From NCBI GenBank assembly GCA_026315105.1, contig CM048745.1:539352758-539416757 (forward strand): a DNA stretch of 64,000 bases, written 5' to 3'. Below are positions 35,215 through 46,574 of the stretch, in pieces. The stretch comes from Locusta migratoria. Taxonomy: Eukaryota; Arthropoda; Insecta; Orthoptera; Acrididae. Within the stretch, counting starts at the first letter, position 1, and each line of letters starts with the position of its first letter. The notes below the pieces were generated by a model that was given only the letters and a program-made list of their open reading frames with translations, did no database searches and was not told the origin of the DNA. The position numbers and the translations under genes are program-made.

Positions 35215-35411
35215 AGCCGGCCGCAGTGGCCGAGCGGTCTGCGGCGTGCCAGTCAGTGTGCACGGCCACTATGGTCGGGGGTTAGAATCCCCCCTCGGGC
35301 ATGGATGTTTGTGTTGTCTTTAGTATAAGGTAGTTCATAAGTAGTTTGTAAGTTTAGGGACTGATGACCCAGAAGTTAAGTCCCTTAAGCTTCACAAACA
35401 TTTGAACATTT
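35215..35411 (+). mobile_element. tRNA-derived SINE, family A
   Basis: Forward copy with the variant head GCAGTGGCCGAGCGGTCTGC, closer to a normal Ser/Leu tRNA D-arm, and TTTAGTATAAGGTAGTTCAT in the body. This subfamily is shared with 37345, 39738 and 61142. Target duplication GAG(T/A)TCCTTCAAA at 35203 and 35412. Confidence 0.9.
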
Positions 35412-35429
35412 GAGATCCTTCAAAACACT

Positions 35430-36590
35430 AGTGCGTCAAGACCCACAGTTTTGGAACGAAGGGTACAGAAACGACGTAGGTGTCTCGTAAAACATCTTCC
35501 GTGGGTTTTTATTCCGCATCCGGATTGAGACTGAATTTTAAAGTCTTTTAATGACATTCGGTGCGTGTCAGTACAAAATCAAGGTATTCAATATGTTGTA
35601 CGAAGTATAAGGAACTAAAGGAAAAACGCACTTTGAAAATTCATTTAACTTCCGATCAATTTCAAAGCAAAGGCGTCAGTTCAGTCAAGTGTTGAAATAA
35701 GAATGCTGTAAAATACAGTGATGATGAACGGATGTAATTTATTTGTGTGAAATCTCCAAGTGCGGTTCGTCCGCCTTGCTAAAAGCCTCTTTAGTTGACG
35801 TAACTTCAGCGACTTGTATGCCGACGATGAAGAATAATGATGAAGTCAACACACCAAATCCATTCCTATGTCAGGAAACGAACCCGCCCCCCCCCCCCCC
35901 TCCCCTGCGTGGGAGTCAGCCACGCTATCGACTGAACTATGGAGCCGGATGTAGAATACAGTGAAGACAACGTGTAATTGAATAAAGACCTTTTACGAGG
36001 GGGCGGGTAGTGTCTGGTGACATACCTAAGCAGAATAAGTAGATAACATACATTGTGGGAAGTGTCAGTCAAACTGTTATCCATATTAGTGTATAGAATC
36101 TATCAGGCCGGAGGAATACGTCGCAATGACGACAAGGGGCGGATAAATAGAAGAGCTATCACACAATGAGCTCAACAGCTTTTGCATCGAAATTGCTGAT
36201 GAGATTGATAAACAAGGAAATAAAATTTGAAATCAAATTACTAACTTTGCTTTACGTGTTTGCGTGAGACATTCAGGTTTTGGATTTTTTTTTTCCTTCG
36301 CTAGATGAGAGATACTTCATGTGGTACAAGGTATATGAAATATTGAGGAAAATAAATTCACTACAAATCGTTCACCTTGGTAGCCGGGTGAAACTTAGCT
36401 GACTACAATACAGACTTCAATTTCCGGTGCTCCCTGGTAGAAGAGACTTACAGACATTTGGTAACTATGTGGCACGTTAGCTCACAAAGTTGCTTTCCAT
36501 GCTATCATAATTCGTATCTTTTTATGACTTCATCATTCTTTCTTTCTTTCTCTTTCGTCATTCTCCTGTACATGCAGGGTCGGCGTCGTT
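35430..36590. other. Unannotated stretch
   Basis: A poly-C run lies at about 35887-35901. There is no gene or repeat family to report. Confidence 0.4.
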
Positions 36591-36611
36591 ATTTGGATTT
36601 GGCTTGTTAAT

Positions 36612-36925
36612 ATTTTCGAGGTAGCCGGATGCCCTTCCTGCTGCCACCACATGCCCCCGGGTGGAAATGTGTATCCCAAATGTCTGCATATAGTGTTAGA
36701 TGTGTGAAAGTGTAAATAATTGTTTGCGAGTCGTGTAACTGAGGCGGGATTTGGGTATCAGCCCGGTATTCACCTAGGGGGGATGTGGAAAACCGCCTAA
36801 AAACAACATCCAGGCTGGCCGGCACTCCGACCCCCTTCGTTAATCCGCCGGACGGATTCGAACCGGGGCCGGTACGCCTCCGCGTCTCGGAAAATGGTGC
36901 ATTAGATCACAAGGCTAATCGAGAG
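36612..36925 (-). mobile_element. tRNA-headed SINE, family F
   Basis: Reverse-strand element: a B-box-like GGATTCGAACCGGGGCCGGT in reverse, GCCGGCGGATTAACG, then the conserved body GGATGTTGTTTTTAGGCGG with TTTCCACATCCCCC, and a tail through GGGCATCCGGCTACCTCG. This element type is widespread in orthopteran genomes by my recollection. The A-box region at 36895-36925 is weak. Confidence 0.65.
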
Positions 36926-36959
36926 GGTTTCTTTGTGACCACCTCGTATACATATAACA

Positions 36960-37214
36960 ATAATTGATATCAACAGAATGCTAATCATCCAATCAAAAAT
37001 TAATTCGTTTTTCCTTTGTAATGCATTTCTCCCAGTGTAAGTGGGAGTCAATAATATATTTTCGCATCCCGATGAAATTAGTAGATGTAAATTTCGTAGC
37101 AACGAAAAATACCGCAATGTAAGCACTCTTTTTTACTAGTTCTGCTGCATCTTCTAAGTAAGACGCAGACTTCGGTTCGCCTTCCCCACCACTTCCTCTG
37201 TGTGTTCTTTCCAA
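36960..37214 (-). pseudogene. LINE reverse transcriptase C-terminal remnant
   Basis: Reverse-strand frames include EEVVGKANRSLRLT and, after a shift, SGCENILLTPTYTGRNALQ or GMRKYIIDSHLHWEKCI. The same RMRKYFVSIQLHRE-type phrase occurs in the fragment at 45480-46570, so both belong to one LINE family. Very short and frameshifted. Confidence 0.45.
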
Positions 37215-37344
37215 TGTTGTTATAGTAATTCCCAGTGATTTAGTAGAATTTTAGCACAATGCTTATGTCTTATCTAAGTGATGTAGGACAGCGTCATCTG
37301 CAAACAACATAACAAGACTGCTCAGATTTTCTCACACATCCTTT

Positions 37345-37541
37345 GTCGGCCGCGGTGGCCGAGGAGACTGAGGCGCTCCAGTCACGGTCTGCACGGCCAC
37401 TACGGTCGGGGGTTCGAATCCCCCTTCGGGCATGGATATTTGTGCCGTCTTTAGTATAAGGTAGTTCATAAGTAGTTTGTAAGTTTAGGGACTGATGACC
37501 CCGTAGTTAAGTCCCATAAGCTTAACAAACATTTGAACATT
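37345..37541 (+). mobile_element. tRNA-derived SINE, family A
   Basis: Forward full-length copy; target duplication ACACATCCTTT (37334-37344 and 37547-37557). Confidence 0.92.
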
Positions 37542-38044
37542 TTTGAACACATCCTTTATGCAGATAACGAACATCGTAAGCAACGCCAGTACCAGCTATG
37601 TTTTAGTAGACGCATTTCCATCAGTTACTACCTCTCCGACAGGAAGTCCCAATTGCAAACACAGACATTCCGTAATCACGTAATTCGTACATTTATCAAA
37701 GTATATGTGATAGACAGCAGCTGACAGAAGTGAAATAGAACGTAACGCTAGAAATGAGAGGCGCATTTAATGGTGGGAGGGGGGGGGGGGTAGGATGTCA
37801 CACTGGCCGACTTTGAACAGGAGAAACACCACAGGGCATTTTAATTTCCACTGTCTATACTCTTACAAATAAATTTAAGAACTTTGCCAGCAATGCCAGT
37901 AGAGATTCAACGTGAACAATCATAATAGTGGAAGTTCAAAAACATAACAAAACAAGTTTGAGATATATACATGTGGCGTCTGTTCCGAAAGAACGGACGT
38001 CACTTCTGATCCTGTAGTTGTTATTCTTTCATATTCACATATGA

Positions 38045-38470
38045 CATCAACTGCGAATGGGCAAAGCTGAAATGTGTACCCAGCCGGGATTCGAACACAG
38101 GTCTGCAGCTTTCAAGGTAGTTACTCTGACCACTACATCACTGGGAAGACAATGGTCACCACACCTGCAAGGTCCACCTAAGCACGCCTCCCGCCAGCTA
38201 CAAATTCCCAGCTTTACCCTGCCCACAATGCTCAAACTCGCAGTGAATTAGTTACGGGAATTAGTTTCAAAACTACGAGTTTGAGTACCGTGGGCAGGGT
38301 AAAGCTGGGAATTTGTAGCTGGCGGGAGGCGTGCTTAGGTAGTCCTTGCAAGGCGATGATCCCTATGTCCTCAATGGTGTAGTGGTCAGCGCAACTGCCT
38401 CGAAAGCGGGACACCCTGGTTCGAATCCCGGTTGGGTACACATTTTCCGCTTTTTCCATTTGCAGTTGAT
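38045..38470. repeat. Head-to-head pair of tRNA-headed SINEs, family E
   Basis: Two copies face away from a 12-bp centre near 38250-38262. Each runs from the centre through CGTGGGCAGGGTAAAGCTGG, GAATTTGTAGCTGGCGGGAGG and CGTGCTTAGG to a tRNA-like head (GTAGTGGTCAGCGCAACTGC, GGTTCGAATCCCGG on the right), ending in TGCAGTTGATGTCATAT. Left copy 38045-38250 (reverse), right copy 38262-38470 (forward). The arms are imperfectly complementary over about 200 bp. Confidence 0.8.
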
Positions 38471-38474
38471 GTCA

Positions 38475-39735
38475 TATATTCTCTGAATATGAAAGTTTTA
38501 GACGTCAAATTTATTATTTTTTTTCAAATCCGGTGACTGTATTTGTTGCTACAGGTACTCATTTTTTTCACAAGTAAGAGAGATTCATTAAAGAATTTTG
38601 CAGATCATACAAACCACTCTTACAAGTGAGTGAAACTCAAGAAATAATTTAAAGTATGAAAAGAAAAATGAGGCATTTACATTTTAATCTTCATGTTTAG
38701 AAAACTATGACGTTCTGCCCGCTTTACGACGTTAGAAGTATAATTTTGGCAAATAATGTGCCTAACAAATAAAGAAGTTTTAGTGTCACATAAACTCACT
38801 AAAGAGATAGAAATAGTTTGATCACCGAGCAACTACACTGATGCACAAACTGAACGTGAGATGGAAGGCCGACATATTATTGCACTCCTCAAGAATGTCT
38901 TCGCTGCAGGAATATACCATTTCTCCTTTAAATCATCGCACGGACGTCGAAATGGCCGACACTGGATATCTCGGAATATAAAAGCGACAACTACCGCTTA
39001 ATAGCGGAAAGGCATCAGGATCGAATGAGTTACTTGCTAGGCTTACAGACATTATGCGTAGGAAAATTCTGTCTGTCTAGCATTAGTTTATCGTAAATCG
39101 CTAAAGCAATAAACGGTACCTAGTGGCGGGAGACAAACCTAAATCACGTTATAGACTTCCTCTGTCCCATGCATGATTCTTGGAGCAGCCGTGTTTTATA
39201 CATTCCCGGAAAGAAAATTTGTCTCCGTTGCACTTTTTTTCTAATTAAAATTACGCGTCTCCCGCTTTTGGCGTTCCTTTAAATGCGAATGCCTCATTAG
39301 TCTTGACTAACAGCCATTAACACAATGGCATTGGCGCGAATAATTACAATCGTCAAATATGACCGCGATTATGCTCTTGGACGCCATTATCTTAATGGCT
39401 TTTAATGGAGACTAATGCGGCCTTCTCAGCTTAAGATAATCCGAAGATTCTCCAAGATGGAACACGGGTTTTGGTAATTAAAAAGCAATCGCACTAGAGA
39501 CTATTTATTCCTGCAATAAATCATTCCAGTTTTCAGAAAGGGTCGTCGAACTAATTACTATTAATATATTAGTGCTGTCGATCTGTTGTAGAAACATGCA
39601 ACATGTTTAAAGCTCGAATATTGTGACCTTTTGGAGAACGAAAATCTCATAAAAAAAGAAAAATTTAACATTTATTTCACAACCAAATATCTAGCGAAAC
39701 TCTGTTCCCTATGTGTCAATAATATGCTGACATGG
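38475..39735. other. Unannotated stretch
   Basis: No recognisable gene or repeat family. Confidence 0.4.
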
Positions 39736-39737
39736 TG

Positions 39738-39935
39738 ACGGCCGCTCGGGAGTATCCGAGCGGTCTGGAGCGCCACGTTGCGGATCGCGCGGCCTCCCGC
39801 GTCAGAGGCTCGAACCCTCCCTCGGGCATGGATGTTTCTTTCGTCTTCAGTACAAGTTAGTTCATAAGTAGTTTGTACGTTTAGGGACTGTTGACACGCA
39901 GTTAAGTCCCATAAGCCTTACAAACATTTGAACAT
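39738..39935 (+). mobile_element. tRNA-derived SINE, family A, divergent
   Basis: The head is rearranged (GGCCGCTCGGGAGTATCCGA precedes GCGGTCTGGAGCGCC) and the B-box reads GGCTCGAACCCTCC. The tail TTTAGGGACTGTTGACACGC and AGTTAAGTCCCATAAG is recognisable. Oldest-looking family A copy in the window. Confidence 0.75.
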
Positions 39936-40089
39936 ATGAACTTGATGAAGACGTGTTTCCTGACTTCAGGAAAAGATCTTACGCATCTTCGCACTGTCGT
40001 TTGGTGTAACAAATTATGACGCCATATTTGTGAATGGATTCAAAACGTCGCTCTTCAGGAAACGAAATCAACAGATGGAAAAAAATTTG

Positions 40090-40800
40090 AAAAGTAGCAC
40101 AAGTGAGCATGATGGGTCCATTGCCACGTATGATACAGTGTAACATGACGCTGTTGACAGATGGTACGGTTGTCTATGAGGGGTGGATCGCCACAAGGCT
40201 GTGCTGAACTACAGGAAGACTTGAAAAGTATTGCAGGGACTTCCACTTGATTCTGAGTGTAAATAAATGCAAAATATTTCACATACGTAGGCGAAGAACT
40301 GCATTATTGTACGATTACACTGTTGGCAAAACGTCAATAGAAACCACAAATACTGTTAAAAAAACTTGGAGTATCCATTCCAAACTATCTAAAGTGGAAC
40401 GACCACCTAAAACAAAAATTTAGGAAGAGCAGACCAGTATGAGATGAAATGGGAAAAATGTGATATTTTACTCATTTACCGAAAACGTGGCTAAAAATAT
40501 TTATTTAGCCGATTCTTGAATGTTGTTTCTTGCCAGGTACGATCAAGTGAATGAAAAAAGTAAATCTAATGGTAACGAGATCGTTCAAAAAAAGCGATAG
40601 CATTACTGAGGCAAACTAACTCACTGGAAGACGCTGCAAGAGAGATTTGTGAATCTCGCAGATTTGGAAGACGTTGGGCAGCATGTTGCTTATTTCCCTC
40701 ATTTATTGTGAAATGACTGGACGAGAAAATTGGAAGCAATACAAAGGATTTGTATCTAACAATCAGAATTCCTGCGTGAGTGTGGATGCAGATTAAACGT
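40090..40800 (+). pseudogene. LINE reverse transcriptase C-terminal remnant
   Basis: In shifting forward frames the DNA reads SVNKCKIFHIRRRRT (the LNVDKCNVLRI motif of the neighbour at 41640), KKLGVSI, LKWNDHLKQKF (the YLGV...LKWNEHIK motif) and later HWKTLQERFVNLAD. This is the same domain order as 41520-42220, with many stops and indels. It is a dead, 5'-truncated copy of a jockey/CR1-like LINE. Confidence 0.7.
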
Positions 40801-41456
40801 TAAGCAATTGTCTCCTCTTAGGCTTTCGCGGTGGAATTATTAAGTAAAATCTTTTCGGTTCAGACGCCACGTCAGGAATGAAATTCTCGTTATTTCGGTG
40901 AGAAGGTCTGGCATCGTCATCGGTTCTGTATGGAGAATATTTTATTGACTCAAGCAACTGAAAAAGATATTCTATTCTCAGACGGGAATTTTTGAAAGAA
41001 GCTTGGAATTAAATAAGGGGGAATGAGCTCCATCCGATTTCACATCAGATCTTTTGCATGATTTGATAGGACACCTGAGAGTCAATTTTAAATTACGAAT
41101 CCGTTCGTGTCTCCTTATCTTAAGGATTTTAATGCTCGCAGCGGGCTTCTTCTTTAAAAAAATTCCCTTCGGAGAGATAACTACTACGTTCGTTCATTTG
41201 TCGAATGTTCGCATCGATGTTGATGCGCTCCTATCACGTTTCCAGTGTCTCAACCACTGGGCTGGTGTGATTGGCAAGTTGCTCTCTGGAAGGAGGGGCG
41301 CTGCAGTACTAGGACCGTGTTCTCAAAAGAGAAGTTGACAACGATGCCACCGCTACCGAGAGAAGGAGAGGGGCGTGTCGGTCAATAGACGCTGGCAGAG
41401 TGAGTTGGTCGGGGTGCTTGGAGACGGAGTGCTGAGACGCGAGGAGGAATTTCTGT

Positions 41457-42290
41457 TTGTCTGTGCAACGCGGCCTCAGGACTCTCACGAAGTTGACGAT
41501 GGCTTTGTTCTTCCTTCCCGCCTGTTACAACGTCGAATTTGCTGCAGAACAGCATCAAGAAAATTGTACTGAAATGCAGGAGGATCTGCATCGAATTAAC
41601 GCATGGTGCAGGAAATTGCAACTGAATCTCAATGTAGACAAGTGTAATGTGCTGCGAATACAAAGAAAGAAAGCAGGTCAGCAACTGGAAGCAGTTAATC
41701 CTATAAATTATCTGGGAGTAGGCATTAGGAGTGATTTAAAATGGAATGAGCATATAAAATCAATCGTCGGTAAAGGAGATGCCAGACTTAAGATTTATTG
41801 GAAGAATACTAAGGAAATGCAGTCCGAAAACAAAGGAAGTAGGTTACAGTGCACTTGTTCGCCCACAGCTTGAATACTGCTCACCGGTAACGGATACGTA
41901 CCAGGTGGGGTTAGAAAAGATCCAACGGATAGCAGCGCGCTTCGTTAAAGGATCATCTGGTAATGGAGAAAGCGTTACGAAGATGATCGATAAACTCCAG
42001 TGGAAGACTCTGCAGGAGAGATTCTCTATCGCTCGGTACGGGCTTTTGTCGAAATTTCGAGAACATACCTTTACTGAGGAGTCTTGCCGTATATTGCTCC
42101 CTCTCTTGCGAAGAGCTCATGAACATAAAATCAGAGGGATTAGATCCCACACAGAGGAATGGCGGCAATCTTTCTTTCCGCGAACAATACGTGACTGGAA
42201 CAGGAGGGAGAACCGATAGTGGTACTCAAGGTACCCTCTGCCACACACCGCCGGGTGGCTTGCGGAATATGGACATAGATGTAGATGTAG
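41457..42290 (+). pseudogene. Jockey/CR1-like LINE, reverse transcriptase C-terminus
   Basis: Two overlapping frames make one C-terminal RT segment. Frame 1 (41457-41873) has EMQEDLHRINAWCRKLQLNL, NVDKCNVLRI, INYLGVGIRSDLKWNEHIKS; frame 2 (41779-42219) has RLFIGRILRK-like LRFIGRILRK, VRPQLEYCSPV, GLEKIQRIAARFV and DWNRRENR then stop. A single frameshift near 41790-41860 separates them. The 3' UTR ends in the simple repeat GACATAGATGTAGATGTAGA at about 42269-42290. No RT palm or endonuclease is present upstream; the copy is 5'-truncated. Confidence 0.88.
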
Positions 42291-42427
42291 AAGAGGACCG
42301 AACATCGACGTGCGTCGGCGAGTCCTTCAGATTGTTTTATAGGGAATTAACGTTTAGAACACTCCACCATCCGAGTACAAAATGTTCAGTTTGTACGCCT
42401 AAGCAATGCAACTGCTGATGTCGGTCC

Positions 42428-42659
42428 CTAGACTTAAAAAAGGAAGGCAGCGTCGTCATTGGAGCTCACGCTTGGATTTTTGGGTGGGGATGGGGAAGGA
42501 AATCAGCCATGGCGTTTCAGAGGAACCATCCCGGCATTTTCATGGAGTGATTTAAGGATGTCGTGGGAAAAAACCCTGGATGGCCACTGGTGGTTAGAAC
42601 CACATTTATACCGAATGCGAGTCCAGTGTGTTACCACTGCGCGACGTCGCTCGGTTAGA
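42428..42659 (-). mobile_element. tRNA-headed SINE, family C, reverse copy
   Basis: It reads back from the tail (AAAAAAGGAAGGCAGCGTCG) through GGATGGGGAAGGAAATC and GGAACCATCCCGGCATTTTC to the head CACTGCGCGACGTCGCTCGG. Same structure as 25740-26005. Confidence 0.78.
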
Positions 42660-42800
42660 CTTACAAACTACTTCAACTAACTTATGCTAATGACAACACA
42701 CACGCCCATGCACGACTCCTGCCTCCGCTCCTAGCACCAGTGACGTGTTGCCTCCGACTGCACGGATGTTCCCGCGCGGCCACCCGGGTACTCCGCGTGT
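42660..42800 (-). mobile_element. Partial SINE, family B-like
   Basis: It starts inside the body (CTTACAAACTACTTCAACTA, CAACACACACGCCCATGC) and continues to a scrambled GC-rich head ending GGCCACCCGGGTACTCCGCG. The family tail is absent, so it abuts the family C copy directly, probably because one inserted into the other. Confidence 0.55.
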
Positions 42801-43298
42801 GTTTTCGAGGTTCATTTTTGTCACAGTTCTCGTGCTACTTTATAAATTGAAATCTGGTTTTTCGTTGTTTTAAAACTTCTTGCCTAAACTCTATTTAATT
42901 GTAATTTCATTTAGCAGAAGAAGATTGAGGTGCTGTGTGCCATAACAGGGTGTTTGCTACACCTGTGGTTGTACTCTAGCTGCGGTGCACGTGTCCTCTC
43001 GCCTAATGTGCTTTACACGGTGGTGCATTTAGCGGAGATGCAAGATGGCGTGACCTAGGCGTCCTTGTTAAAGGCCGTGGCTGCAAACAGCCGAACTGTG
43101 ATTCGGGATGCAAGTAGTTATTTTTGTAAAGAATATATTCGTGACGTGACCTAAAAGTCTTTTGTCTGCTGTCAGTAGTTCTATCACTATAGTACTAGAT
43201 TAATGAACGAAATTACTCCTTGGACCTGAATGGACAGTTCGATGTGAAATCATAACAGAGCTGATCCCTGATAATTTTACGGTTTATTAAAGAATATA

Positions 43299-43698
43299 CA
43301 GGGTGTTACAAAAAGGTACGGCCAAACATTCAGGAAACATTCCTCACACACAAAGAAAAAAAATATGTTATGTGGACATGTATCCGGAACCGCTTAACTT
43401 CCATGTCAGAGCTCATTTTAGTATTTCTCTTTAAATGTATATGGAAATAATTCGTGCAGACAATTGTCGAAATACCCAATTGTTTCATTAGTATGTACTG
43501 TACTTCCTCGATTCACGTTTGGGCAGGAATTGTTGGTGTTTCCATTCCATGATTGATGTGATTTGAAGATAAATATTAAAATGAGCTCTAACATGGAAAG
43601 TAAGCGTTTCCGGACACATGTCCACATAACATATTTTCTTCCTTTGTGTGTGAGGAAAGTTTTTTGAAAGTTTGGCCGTAACTTTTTCTAACACCCAG
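43299..43698. mobile_element. Mariner-type MITE with long inverted repeats
   Basis: Ends CAGGGTGTTACAAAAAGGTA and, reversed, CTGGGTGTTAGAAAAAGTTA are bordered by TA on each side. The inverted similarity extends about 130 bp inward on each side (GTTATGTGGACATGT, GAGCTCATTTTA), leaving a short non-coding centre. CAGGGTGT-ended, TA-flanked elements are typical of insect mariner-like MITEs (family knowledge). No transposase. Confidence 0.75.
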
Positions 43699-43831
43699 TA
43701 TACATCTGAATATGTGTTTTCTGTTTTTACAATATATTCCCATTAAAATTGAAAATCTTATCAGGATCAAATTTGCTAAGAATTTTGATTAGTGGTTTTT
43801 CATTTCAAGGAGTAGTCTTAGGAAAGAAAGG

Positions 43832-44031
43832 GGCCGGCCGCGGTGGCCGAGGAGATTAAGGCGCTCCAGTCAAGGTCTGCACGGCCACTACGGTCGGGGG
43901 TTCGAATCCCCCCTCGGGCATGGATATTTGTGCCGTCCTAGTTAGTAAGTAGTTCATAAGTAGTTTGTAAGTTTAGGGTCTGATGACCCCGTAGTTAAGT
44001 CCCATGGACTATACAAACATTTGAACATTTT
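43832..44031 (+). mobile_element. tRNA-derived SINE, family A
   Basis: Forward full-length copy; target duplication GAAAGAAAGGG(G/C) at 43823 and 44034. The tail includes AGGGTCTGATGACCCC, one substitution in the shared hairpin. Confidence 0.9.
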
Positions 44032-44109
44032 TGAAAGAAAGGGCAAGAAAAAATAAAACGAGTGTGAAATGTTATCTTAATGTTTCTCTATTACCTAAAA
44101 GTTATAGTA

Positions 44110-45458
44110 CACTACTGATCATTAAAATTGCTACACCAAGAAGAAATGCAGGTGATAAACGGTTATTTTTGGACAAATATACCAGAACTGACATGTGATT
44201 ACATTTTCACGCAATTTGGGTGCATAGATCCTGAGAAATCAGTACCCACAACAACCATCTCTGGCCGTAATAACGGCCTTTATACATCTGCCCATTGTGT
44301 CAAAACAGATCTTGGATGGCGTTTGGTACAGATGCCCATGCAGCTTCAACACGATACCACAGTCCATCAAGAGAAGTGACTGGCGTATTGTGACGAGCCA
44401 GTTGCTCAGTCACCATTGAACAGACGTTTTCAGTTGGTGAGAGATCTGGAGAATGAGCTGGCCAGGGCGGCAGTCGAACATTTTCCGTAACCAGAAATGC
44501 CCGTTCAGGACCTCCAACTCGCGGTCGTGCATTATCCTGCATAAATGTAGGGTTTCGCAGGAATCGAATGAAGGGTACAGCCACGGGTCGAAACACATGT
44601 GAAATGTAACGGGCACTGTGCAAAGTGTTGTCGATGCAAAGAAGAGGTGACCCAGACATGCAACCAATGGCACCCCACACCATCACGCCGGGTGATACGC
44701 CAGTATGGCGATGACGAATACAGGCTTCCAATGTGCGTTCACCGCGATGTCGCCAAATACGGATGCGATCATGATGCTGTAAACAGAACCTGGATTCATC
44801 CGAAAACATAACGTTTTGCCATTCATGCACCCAGGTTGCCTACACCATCGCAGGCACTCCTGTCTGTGATGCAGCGTCACAGGTAACCGCAACCATGGTT
44901 TCCGAGCTGATAGTCCATGCTGCTGCAAACGTCGTCGAACCGTTCGTGCATATGGTTGTTTTCTTGCAAACGTCCCCATCTGTTGACTCAAGGATAGAGA
45001 CGTGGCTGCACGATCCGTTACAGCCATCTCGAATGCTAGTGATACGGGGCCTTTGGGATCTAGCACGGCGTTTCGTATAGCCCTCCTGAACCCACCGATT
45101 CTATATTCTGCTAACAGTCATTGGATCGCGAGCAGCAATGTCGCGATACGATAAACCGCAATCGTGATAGGCTACAATCCGACGTTATCGAAGTCGGAAA
45201 CGTTATGCCACGCATTTCTCTTCCTTACACGAGGCATCACATCAACGTTTCACCAGGCAACGCCGGTCAACTGCTGTTTGTGTATCGGTTGGAAACTTTC
45301 CTCATATCAGGACCTTGTAGGTGTCGCCACCGGCGGAAACCTGTGAATGCTCTGAAAAGCTCATCATTTGCATATCACATCATCTTATTTTTGTCGGTTA
45401 AATTTCGAGTCTGCAGCACGTCATCTTCATGGTGTAGCAAGTATAATGGCCAGGAGTG
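44110..45458 (-). mobile_element. Tc1-like transposon, nearly full length
   Basis: The element is 1.35 kb, bordered by TA (44108-44109 and 45459-45460). Terminal repeats: left CACTACTGATCATTAAAATT then GCTACACCA; right, reversed, CACTCCTGGCCATTATACTT then GCTACACCA. One transposase gene lies on the reverse strand and is broken by at least one frameshift. Structure and length match the Tc1 branch of Tc1/mariner. Confidence 0.88.
44300..45066 (-). pseudogene. Tc1-like transposase (frameshifted)
   Basis: The upstream frame (45066 down to about 44820) carries the N-terminal DNA-binding part: ATSLSLSQQMGTFARKQPYA and RTVRRRLQQHGLSARKP. After a one-base shift near 44820 the second frame carries the DDE catalytic core: NVMFSDESRFCLQ (first Asp), GVMVWGAIG, FMQDNARP (second Asp, followed by Arg-Val where His is usual) and PDLSPTENVCSMV (catalytic Glu). 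It ends near NAIQDLF, a little before the usual C-terminus. The triad is present on paper but the frameshift abolishes a full protein. Confidence 0.88.
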
Positions 45459-45479
45459 TATTTTCTAGTTTAAAGTAAT

Positions 45480-46570
45480 GTACATTCTCTGGATATCACA
45501 CTTAATTGCCTGGCAGAGCGTTTATCGATTCTCTTTCATAATATTTCTCTAGCGGTCCATTCTCTAACAGTGCCCGGGAACGGCCAAATCTTAATGTTTT
45601 CGATCTGATATCCCTTATTTTATTAACATGAACGTGTCTCCCTATGTAGCTGGATACTAACAAAATATTTTCGCATTCGGAGGAAACGACAGTTGGTGAA
45701 AGAAATTGCTCAAATAGATCCTGCCACCACGAATAGCTCCTTTCTTTTAATGTTTTCACCATAAGTCGTGCACCGTTCCCGTGGCTCACTCTCCCTCGTA
45801 TCGCGATAATACAAAACGAGCCGAGTTTCTCTGAACTGTCTCTATATCCTTGTCAGTTCCACCTGGTGAGGATCCTACACTACTCAAAGCAAAATCGGAT
45901 GGACAAGCGTAGAGCAGGCAGTCTCTTTAGCGAAACTATGGGATCTTCTAAGCGTATGTTCTTTTACATTTAAGTTATTAGTAATTGTCATTCGTAGGTC
46001 CGAATTTACGGCCTTATTTATCGTTTAAATGAAGTTAATCCGATTACTTCTAGTGTTCATATAGATGACTTCACACTTTTCATCAATTAGGGTCAATTTT
46101 TTTTTTCACACCAAGCAGATACCTAAATTGTTTTGAAGTTGCTTTTCACTTTCTGGTGACTTTAGTAACGTCATATAAAAGTCAGGCTAGATCGGAATTT
46201 GATGATAGCCATTTAAATGGCCTTCCTCAGACCACTGCAACTATAGTGTTGCCCGGCGGCTCTGCTGAATTCGAGCTGGTTACCGTAAAGTAAATTGCGA
46301 TCATTCAGATCTCTGACCATAATATTTTCAAAAATGACTACTTTAGTATTGATAAACGAGAGCATCTTCCGTTAACAGTGTAAGAGAGGTGCTTAGATTG
46401 TTTATAAAGAAAAGGAACAGTAGGGGCCCTATAACACTTCCTTGCGGAACACCAAATGTCACTTTCACTTTGTGACATTCCGTGGTTTCTGACTGGAAAT
46501 AACGAATCTCGTCGCACAACTTAGACGGTATTTCATAAGCACGCAAATTGGCTAGAATGGGTCGCATTTA
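45480..46570 (-). pseudogene. LINE reverse transcriptase fragment
   Basis: The reverse strand begins with RT palm motifs KVTFGVPQGSVIGPLLFLFF and INNLS (46567-46343), loses the YADD region to mutation, then shows MTITNNL, GENIKRKELFVVAGS and RMRKYFVSIQLHRE-like phrases, and finally ENGPLEKYYERESINALPGN (45552-45505). The order fits one CR1/jockey-like LINE C-terminal half with many stops. GENIKRKELFV pairs with MENIKRKALFV at about 20000-20030. Confidence 0.72.
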
Positions 46571-46574
46571 CTAC

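Noticed and set aside
46196..46260. Another hammerhead-like motif (TGATGATAGCCATTTAAATGG)
   Set aside because: Has a helix-like spacer but no GAAA and no cleavage-site context, so it falls below the level of the other candidates.
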